Of a stretch of DNA of 64,000 nt, positions 57,928-64,000 are shown one piece after another; within the stretch, counting starts at the first letter, position 1, and the number at the start of each line of letters is the position of its first letter. A program made the position numbers and the translations under genes. Where the stretch lies: assembly GCF_947172395.1 (NCBI RefSeq), contig NC_069108.1:9435068-9499067 (forward strand), read 5' to 3'. The stretch is from Bicyclus anynana. Taxonomy: Eukaryota; Arthropoda; Insecta; Lepidoptera; Nymphalidae. The notes under the pieces are model-generated. The model worked only from the letters and a program-made list of their open reading frames with translations. It made no database searches and was not told the DNA's origin.

Positions 57928-58227
57928 TAAAGGAGACATTGAAACAGTTACAATAATTATGTAAGTAGGTACGAGTGAATTTTCCGCGTCGCCGGTCAAG
58001 TGGGCGCTGGACTGAGACTCGTGCTCGTTGTGTATTCTAATTAGATACGTGTATTTGTTTTTAGGGTTCTGCACCACGAAAGGAAGTTACGGAACACTTA
58101 TAGGCTAAATTTTTTGTCCGTTTCTCTGTCATGTTCATTGGTCATGTCGATTCTGTGTACAGATAGGAAAAACAGTATTTTGAATTTCAATAATCGATTC
58201 CAACATGAATATATTTTAAGCAAATAA
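57928..58227. other. Unassigned stretch
   Basis: Nothing recognised. Confidence 0.3.
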
Positions 58228-58500
58228 ACCGTGATAGCCCAGTGGATATGACTTCTGCCTCCGATTCCGGAGGGTGTGGGTTCGAATCCGACGAACCCGA
58301 TCCGGGGCATGCACCTCCAATTTTTCAGTTGTGTGCATTTTAAGAAATTAAATATCACGTGTCTTAAACGGTGAAAACATCGTGAGGAAACCTGCATACC
58401 AGAGAATTTCCTTAATTCTCTACGTGTGTGAAGTCTGCCAATCCGCATTAACCCCTCTCATTCTGAGAGGAGACTCGTGCTCAGCAGTGAGCCGAATGAG
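58228..58500 (+). mobile_element. SINE-B
   Basis: ACCGTGATAGCCCAGTGG, GGGTTCGAATCCGACG, with an extra GAACCCGATCC beside the B box, then consensus to GTGAGCCGAATGAGTTGAT. A short 3' segment (GGGCCAGCGTGGTGG) is deleted. Confidence 0.87.
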
Positions 58501-58525
58501 TTGATAGCGTTGACGCTACGCTAGC

Positions 58526-58637
58526 GTAAAAAAACAGCTGGTTAGTTAGTTAAACAAATTTAAAAATCTCGTTATTGATACAAGTTGGGAGGAGGGTAGA
58601 GTAACAAAAGTTGTTACTAACCAGATGTTTTTTTTAC
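58526..58637. mobile_element. Palindromic MITE, AACAGT family
   Basis: GTAAAAAAACAGCTGGTTAG at the left, AACCAGATGTTTTTTTTAC at the right, centre GATACAAGTTGGGAGGAGG, as at 43806-43920. Confidence 0.8.
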
Positions 58638-58714
58638 TTAATTTTTACGAAAAATTAGCTTTTTAGCAATCAGGTGTACAAAATGGTCTAGGGATCCCTG
58701 ACTCTCTGTAATCT

Positions 58715-58918
58715 ATACTAATCTATATTAATGTTATAAAGCGGAAGAGTTTGTTTGTTTGATTGGACGCGCTAATCTCAGGAACTACTGGTCCGATTTG
58801 AAAAATTCTTTCAGCGTTAGATAGTCCATTTATCGAGGAAGGCTATAGGCTATATATTATACCCGTATTCCCACGGGAACGGGAACTACGCGTGTGAAAC
58901 CACGCGGCGTCAGCTAGT
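58715..58918 (-). mobile_element. R1 copy
   Basis: TAATGTTATAAAGCGGAAG to GCGGCGTCAGCTAGTGT, near consensus. Confidence 0.8.
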
Positions 58919-59201
58919 GTAAAATAATAATTTTAAATCTCTCTTTTCTTGTTATTTAGTGATGAGATTAGTTACAAAAACGGACACACAATCAAACGGG
59001 CTAGCGGTGAGCATCGCGGAAGTGATCCGTCCGAGGTAAATGGTTCCGAAAGCGTAATGACGGCAATTTGAACAATTGCCGTACGGCGAGCCGTTCCAAA
59101 AAATTGGATGATAATGGTTGCCGTATGTACCTACCTTGCGTAATGACTTACCTTTGTTTTGCTTTGTTACTGGTTAAAGGCTACGATATTTTATTCTAAA
59201 G
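58919..59201. other. Unassigned stretch
   Basis: Nothing recognised. Confidence 0.3.
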
Positions 59202-59430
59202 CAGGGTTTCTCAAAGTGGGGTTCGGCTGGCAGGGGATTCGCGACAAGATTTACGTAATGGTGGCTTGATAACTGGTACCGATTCAGAGTTAATTAGGTT
59301 AAAGTTGTCCAAAATTACTCCACTTGCGACAAGAAACAAGCACACCAATCACATTATTACAAAGACATTTCTTTTGGTTACTTTATTTGTTACCTTTTAT
59401 TCAAACTTATTTTCTTCAATAGTCAAAGGA
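59202..59430. mobile_element. hAT-like MITE, truncated
   Basis: CAGGGTTTCTCAAAGTGGGG, GATTCGCGACAAGATTTACG, CACATTATTACAAAGACATT match 44503-44745. The right end is missing. Confidence 0.8.
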
Positions 59431-59929
59431 GATGGTCCAAAATTGTATGGAGCCAAGGATCAGTCATTGTACCCTGGCGGAAATATTTTTATAAAAGAAG
59501 ATATATTTTTAACTATTTTTGATTATACAAATCTATATTCATTATCTCCCAAGAAATGCAACATTATAATGGGTAATAATGGCGGATTGATGACGTTTTC
59601 AATGCAGCAGTCGATTTGACGTTTAAATGAAATTAAGACAAATATACACATATGTCCGCCTCAGTTTTGATGCGCTGGTGGCCTATCTCTAGTGTAAAAT
59701 ATCATTGGGTAGGAAATCTAAATCTTCAGCGTAATTTAAGGATGTATGTATATCTTGTATAATAATCACAAACGAGCCACAATTGGTCACAATAAAACGC
59801 CCATCAGTCGTCATGTCATGACGTTTGTATGGTCGTCAGACGGGTGTCAAAATGTCATGGCGGGGTCACTGACCTCCGGTGTGTTAGGGTTGCCAACTGT
59901 TATTCTTTAAATAAATACCTACTAGCTGA
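59431..59929. other. Unassigned stretch
   Basis: Short frames here have no domain. Nothing else recognised. Confidence 0.3.
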
Positions 59930-60082
59930 CGCCTCGCAGTTTTAGCCGCGTAGTCTCCGTCTCTCGTGGGAATATAGCGTTTGACACTCACAAATAACGT
60001 AGCTTTTTATTGGTACAGTCTAAATCGGTTCAGTAACTGTCCCTTAAAACGTCATTTTTACCTCTTTACAATATTAGTATAG
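59930..60082 (+). mobile_element. R1 copy, worn
   Basis: CTAGCTGACGCCTCGCAG to TTTACAATATTAGTATAGG, with internal deletions. Confidence 0.7.
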
Positions 60083-60150
60083 GTTAGTAGAAGATACGAA
60101 TTATAAAAGACCTACTTCTATTACAGTTATCCAATAAGTACATCATTTGA

Positions 60151-60240
60151 AGCCGCGATAGCCCAGTGGATATGACCTCTGCCTTTGATTCCGAAGGCGT
60201 AGATTCGGTTCCGGTCCGGGGCATGCATCTCCAACTTACC
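60151..60240 (+). mobile_element. SINE-B head fragment
   Basis: AGCCGCGATAGCCCAGTGG, GATTCGGTTCCGG (altered B box), GGGGCATGCATCTCCAACTT, then it stops. Confidence 0.8.
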
Positions 60241-60409
60241 GTTAAGAGTATTTTAACAATTGACTCTACTGTGCAGGAGATATTCCAGTAGGAAATTTTG
60301 TTATTTACACGAGGAAAGATATCTAGCATGTTTTTGAGTACCTTCAGTATGACCTTCTTGCGTCTTAAATAGTTCTCAGACGTGATTACATGAAAATTTT
60401 AATTTTTAA
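60241..60409. other. Unassigned stretch
   Basis: Nothing recognised. Confidence 0.3.
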
Positions 60410-60745
60410 ATATTATTTTTTTTACAATGCGAGCTAAAACGCCTGTCGACCATGATGGTCTATATTTCAACTGTTTCATGACGTCACTATAACAAATCCC
60501 TCACAAACAAAAATATTAGTTAACAATTAATTTGACGTTTAATACATCAAGTAACATTGTGACGTCACAAAATGGACGACAACGTTTTTGAGATTTGAAA
60601 TTTTTTAAAAATATATGATTAATTAAGTTTTTTATGAAATCCTTAACTTTTATAATTTATATCGATCTATATATTTCGGATCCTTATTCCGTGTAGTACA
60701 CGAAATTAATATTGTTGATATAAAATTTGATAAAGTCAACTACCA
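60410..60745 (-). mobile_element. X-family repeat, longer copy
   Basis: GTGACGTCACAAAATGGACG, ATATATTTCGGATCCTTATT and TGTAGTACACGAAATTAATA are the complement of 20691-20890. The extra left part includes CATGATGGTCTATATTTCAA and GTTTCATGACGTCACTATAA. Confidence 0.62.
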
Positions 60746-60753
60746 TATTCTTT

Positions 60754-61085
60754 GACGGTCTCGGTGGCGCAGTGGTATGCGCGGTGGATTTACAAGACGG
60801 AGGTCCTGGGTTCGATCCCCGGCTGGGCAGATTGAGATTTTCTTAATTAGTCCAGGTCTGACTGGTGGGAGGCTTCGGCCGTGGCTAGTTACCACCCTAC
60901 CGGCAAAGACGTACCGCCAAGCGATTTAGCGTTCCGGTACGATGCCGTGTAGAAACTGAAAAGGGTGTGGATTTTCATCCTCCTCCTAACAAGTTAGCCC
61001 GCTTTCGTCTTAGACTGCATCATCACTTACCATCAGGTGAGATTGTAGTCAAGGGCTAACTTGTAAAGAATAATAAAAAAAAAAA
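60754..61085 (+). mobile_element. SINE-A, full length
   Basis: GGTCTCGGTGGCGCAGTGG, GGGTTCGATCCCC, complete body and AAGAATAATAAAAAAAAAAA tail. Both pol III boxes intact; one of the best-preserved copies. Confidence 0.93.
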
Positions 61086-61383
61086 TCTTGCACAGACGTC
61101 TGTCTATCTGTGATCTTTGCACGAATTAGTGCACAGGCCAAGATACACGATTTAGATAAATACTTGTCACGGTCGACAACCCTGATTGTAATGGATTTTG
61201 ATTTGAGACAAGCATTAAGATATGCGTCGGTCGGTCGACGGAGACGGCGCTAACGGGACGCGGTGCGAGTGTGAAGGAGACGGCGCGCGTTCACGCTTGA
61301 CCGTTTGCCGGGTTAGTGGTGCCAAAGTCAATGTTCACTGTGGCGAGTCGCGTTGCATAATATGAGTTGCCGCGTATGCTAAA
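61086..61383. other. Unassigned, CpG-richer
   Basis: 61225-61310 is CpG-rich (CGGTCGACGGAGACGGCGC). No gene recognised. Confidence 0.3.
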
Positions 61384-61830
61384 CTAGCGACTTCGTCCGC
61401 GTGGAATTCAGTTTTTGACAAATCCCGCGGGAACCATGGATTTTTATGATGAAATGTAGCCTATGTGTTTATCCAGGGTATATAATAATTTATTTATTTT
61501 GCTATCCTCCGCGAAAAGCCGACGAATCCATGCGACAACGTCACCCAGGTCCGACAAAATACTCTCTACGTACGTTTCACCCCGAAACCAGAGCATCCTC
61601 AGGAGATGTTGACTCTACAACGTGGATAATAGCAATATAAATAAATTATTATATATTCATGATGAACTTCCGCAAAGTAACGCCTGCTTCTAGCCAATAT
61701 TTAATCCAGAGTATTATCTATCTTCATTTTAAATTTCAGCCAAATCGGTTCAGTAGTAGCGGCGATAAAGAGTACCAAACATCAAACATACATCCATACA
61801 ATCTTTCGCGTTTATAATATTAGTAGGATA
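61384..61830 (+). mobile_element. R2 copy with internal insertion
   Basis: CTAGCGACTTCGTCCGCGTG starts and TTTATAATATTAGTAGGATA ends an R2. Between GTTTATCCAGGGTATA (61470) and AATCCAGAGTATTATCTATC (61702) about 230 bases are foreign (CCTCCGCGAAAAGCCGACG, CACCCCGAAACCAGAGCATC); origin unknown. Confidence 0.65.
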
Positions 61831-62503
61831 GGATTCAGTACAGTACTTACTCAATACACGCTTAAGTAAAAAATATTAATTCCTTTAAACCTAATAGTCT
61901 AAGGTCCAGATTAGAAGTGATCTTCACCTATCTGTTTATTGGATGAAAAGTGTTTTATATCAAAAGAGGAATGCCCAGCGGCCCCGGAAACCCAGGTGGA
62001 GTTGATAACATGATGTCTAAATGAGGATCTGGTTAAATATTTGGCTTAGTAAAAGTATGTTTCTTTAAGAAAAATACATTTTTTTATCACCCTTCTAAGC
62101 AAAATGTACGCCGGTGTACCAAAGCGGCAAACCAACATTTGCAACTGACGATCAAGTAAGCTCATTACATGATGCCGATCGCGAACAGCACACGATCATT
62201 TTTATCGGCTGTCAAGTGGTTAGCGCTGCAGGCATGTGAGCTTACTTGATCTCGAATATGCTTCAGCATTGCTGACGGTTGAGTTTCACACATCATGTCC
62301 AAATGTCTGTCTGTACAGCAAAAGTAAAACCGTTCACCATTAAATGCATTTGTAACATTTTCATGGGCATCTCACAGTTGTCTAATCTGATGTGAAGTAT
62401 TACGCCACTCGCCACGCATTGTGAGAGCTGTGCCCCATTGGTACGTCGCGGTCCGTTGCGACGTCGTGGCGTCGATGCTGCGTCGATGCCATATATTTTA
62501 AAA
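61831..62503. other. Unassigned stretch
   Basis: 62130-62270: AACTGACGATCAAGTAAGCT and GTGAGCTTACTTGATC suggest a fold-back MITE of about 120 bp. The rest is unassigned. Confidence 0.4.
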
Positions 62504-62760
62504 CTAGCGCACGCCCGCGACTTCGTCCGCGTGGAATTCGATTTTCACAAATCCCGCGGGAACCGTGGATTTTTCCGGGATGGAAAGTGTTAATCCAGAT
62601 AGATAGAGAAGCCTATGTGTTAATCCAGAGTGAAATCTATTTCCATTCCAAATTTCAGCCAAATCTCTTAAGTAGCCGCAGCGTAAAAGAACAAACATAC
62701 TTACACACTTCCACACTTACACACAAACTTTTGCCTTTATAATATTAGTAGTAGTAGGAT
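62504..62760 (+). mobile_element. R2 copy, nearly complete
   Basis: CTAGCGCACGCCCGCGACTT to TTTATAATATTAGTAGTAGG. Contains a small duplication (TTAATCCAGATAG then GTGTTAATCCAGAGTG). Confidence 0.8.
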
Positions 62761-62955
62761 AGCCTCGTGGTGTCACCCGCGTAGAACCCGTTCCCAAAAA
62801 ATACGGATATAAACTATAGTCTGTGACATTTATAAATAATGTAGTTTTCTAGTGGTAAAAGAATTTTCAAAATCGGTTCAGTATATCCAGAGATTAAATC
62901 CTATTCAAATACAAATAATACAAACTTTACCTCTGTATAATATTGGTATAGATGG
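62761..62955 (+). mobile_element. R1 copy abutting R2
   Basis: GCCTCGTGGTGTCACCCGCG to CTGTATAATATTGGTATAG. The two R elements lie head to tail. Confidence 0.72.
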
Positions 62956-62974
62956 CAGGCATGTCATGCTTTGG

Positions 62975-63290
62975 GCCTCATTCACACGAGGGTTAAAAGA
63001 GCGGTGCGTTAAAACCCTGCGTTGTCGAGCGTAGCCTATAGTATCAAGTTGAATGAGTCCTCTTACGCACGAGAGTTAAAAAAGCGATACGTGAAAACCT
63101 AGCTTTGGCGCTTTTATTTACGTTCTTAATTTAATTAATTTCCAACGCCCAAGATTGAAAATGCAACACTTAAAAAAAAGCGTCATGTTTTAAAAGCGCT
63201 GTCGTGTGAACTCATATACTTGGAAATGCATTTGTTGTATTTTAATGTTTAACGTCCGTTAAAATAAAAACTTTCGTGCGAATGGGGGCT
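62975..63290. mobile_element. MITE with GGGCCTCATTC ends
   Basis: GGGCCTCATTCACACGAGGG at the left, CTTTCGTGCGAATGGGGGC at the right (imperfect inverted ends), plus TTAAAAGAGCG and CGTTAAAA motifs inside. About 315 bp. Confidence 0.55.
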
Positions 63291-63311
63291 AAATGTGGCA
63301 ACATTAAGAGA

Positions 63312-63500
63312 CCCCGCTCACTTACAACTTTTAGTTGGCCGACTAAATCGGCCGAGTATATGTAGAACAGGTATAGCGATGTGTGCCAGCCCGCACATCT
63401 GTCCAACTAATATATTGGACACCGACCGCGATCACGCACAATTAAAAAGTCGCCCAACTATCGGCCAACTAAAAATTGTCAGTGAACGGCCACCCTAAAG
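63312..63500. mobile_element. Fold-back MITE with TTAGTTGGCCGA arms
   Basis: CCGCTCACTTACAACTTTTA at the left, AAAAATTGTCAGTGAACGG at the right; inner TAGTTGGCCGACT/ATCGGCCAACTA. Confidence 0.75.
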
Positions 63501-64000
63501 CGACGTTTTAACGGAGCTCCGTTACTACAACGGACAGTGTTTCACTTGTTTTTATCCTGTGTGCGTGCGTTATCCTTTTTAACGCAGGTGTTGCATATGC
63601 GTTGATCCGTCGCGACGACACCGCAACGTACTAATGAGGCGTGTCACTGACAGTGCTCGCACGCGCCCACCAGCCGACTCTCACGGGTGGTGATGGGCAC
63701 CGCGCGGAGGCTTGCGAAAAATACAGCGAACGGGAACGAGGTCAGGAGAGCGGCGCTTGCGCAACTGTTCATTAAGATTATATTGTTATTACGAGTGCAG
63801 AGTAACCGGCGTTACGTGCAACTTTTCTTTTTTTTCTTACTTACAAGCGGTCGCTCGTTACTGTCACTTAACGTCGAGTGAGACCGCAGTCAAGCGTGGA
63901 CTTGCCGATGAATTAAAAGATAATTCGTCTAGTGACTAGTCAATACCGTCTTCACCATAAGGGACTGACAATTTCTCTCACAACATTGTTGTCGGGCACA
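63501..64000. other. Unassigned right edge, CpG-richer
   Basis: Sequence 63600-63780 is GC- and CpG-richer than the window average (CACCGCGCGGAGGCTTGCG). Short overlapping frames exist but none shows a domain. It could be near a promoter of a gene outside the window; nothing here proves that. Confidence 0.3.

Noticed and set aside
63600..63940. Possible promoter or first exon at the right edge
   Set aside because: CpG-richer, but no initiator, TATA or splice signal that I can defend.

Overview
The window looks like intergenic DNA from a moth or butterfly (Lepidoptera) and is almost entirely built from transposable elements. I see no convincing host gene, exon, rRNA gene or functional tRNA gene. 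Base composition is AT-rich. The repeat families match what is common in lepidopteran genomes: two tRNA-headed SINE families present in many copies, Jockey-, RTE- and CR1-type non-LTR retrotransposons, repeats ending in TTTATAATATTAGTA, repeats starting ACCGACTTCAAAA, and many short elements with terminal inverted repeats. Species cannot be named from the sequence. Family names are mine. SINE-A: tRNA head with TGGCGCAGTGG and GGTTCGATCC, A-rich tail. SINE-B: head with TAGCCCAGTGG and GGGTTCGAATCC, TGATGA-type tail. SINE-C: a third tRNA head. R1/R2: repeats running CTAGC(T/G)GACGCC to TTTATAATATTAGTA. M480: ends GGGATGATGAC. FB: fold-back family.

Only two elements carry long intact reading frames. 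The first is a complete Jockey-type retrotransposon on the minus strand (1577-6750). It has a gag-like ORF1 with three zinc knuckles and an endonuclease/reverse-transcriptase ORF2. An exact 11-bp target duplication shows it landed inside a SINE-A, which itself sits inside an FB element. The second is an RTE-like retrotransposon on the plus strand (about 51954-56286), with a coiled-coil ORF1 and an endonuclease/reverse-transcriptase ORF2. It is flanked by 19-bp direct repeats and has a run of 83 T at its left side.

Layout: 1-7 kb, R1 copy and the three-layer nest; 7-17 kb, SINE, R1/R2, FB and MITE copies plus a decayed RTE 3' end; 17.8-19.2 kb, a palindrome followed by nine nearly identical 139-bp tandem units; 19-25 kb, SINEs and another RTE 3' end; 25-28 kb, an ACCGACTTC-family complex with internal repeats and a mariner-like MITE; 28-47 kb, many SINE copies, hAT-, PIF- and mariner-like MITEs and dead LINE pieces; 47-51 kb, ACCGACTTC and TA-flanked elements; 52-56 kb, the intact RTE-like LINE; 56-64 kb, more SINEs and MITEs, then unassigned CpG-richer sequence at the right edge.

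The families interact as machinery and parasites. The LINEs encode the enzymes. The SINEs have tails consistent with two different LINE partners: A-rich as in Jockey, TGATGA-like as in the RTE remnants. The MITEs use SINEs as landing sites, and several insertions can be ordered in time from target-site duplications. The best leads are the 139-bp array, whose unit shares a terminal segment with a MITE family, the two intact LINEs, and several long near-perfect inverted repeats.
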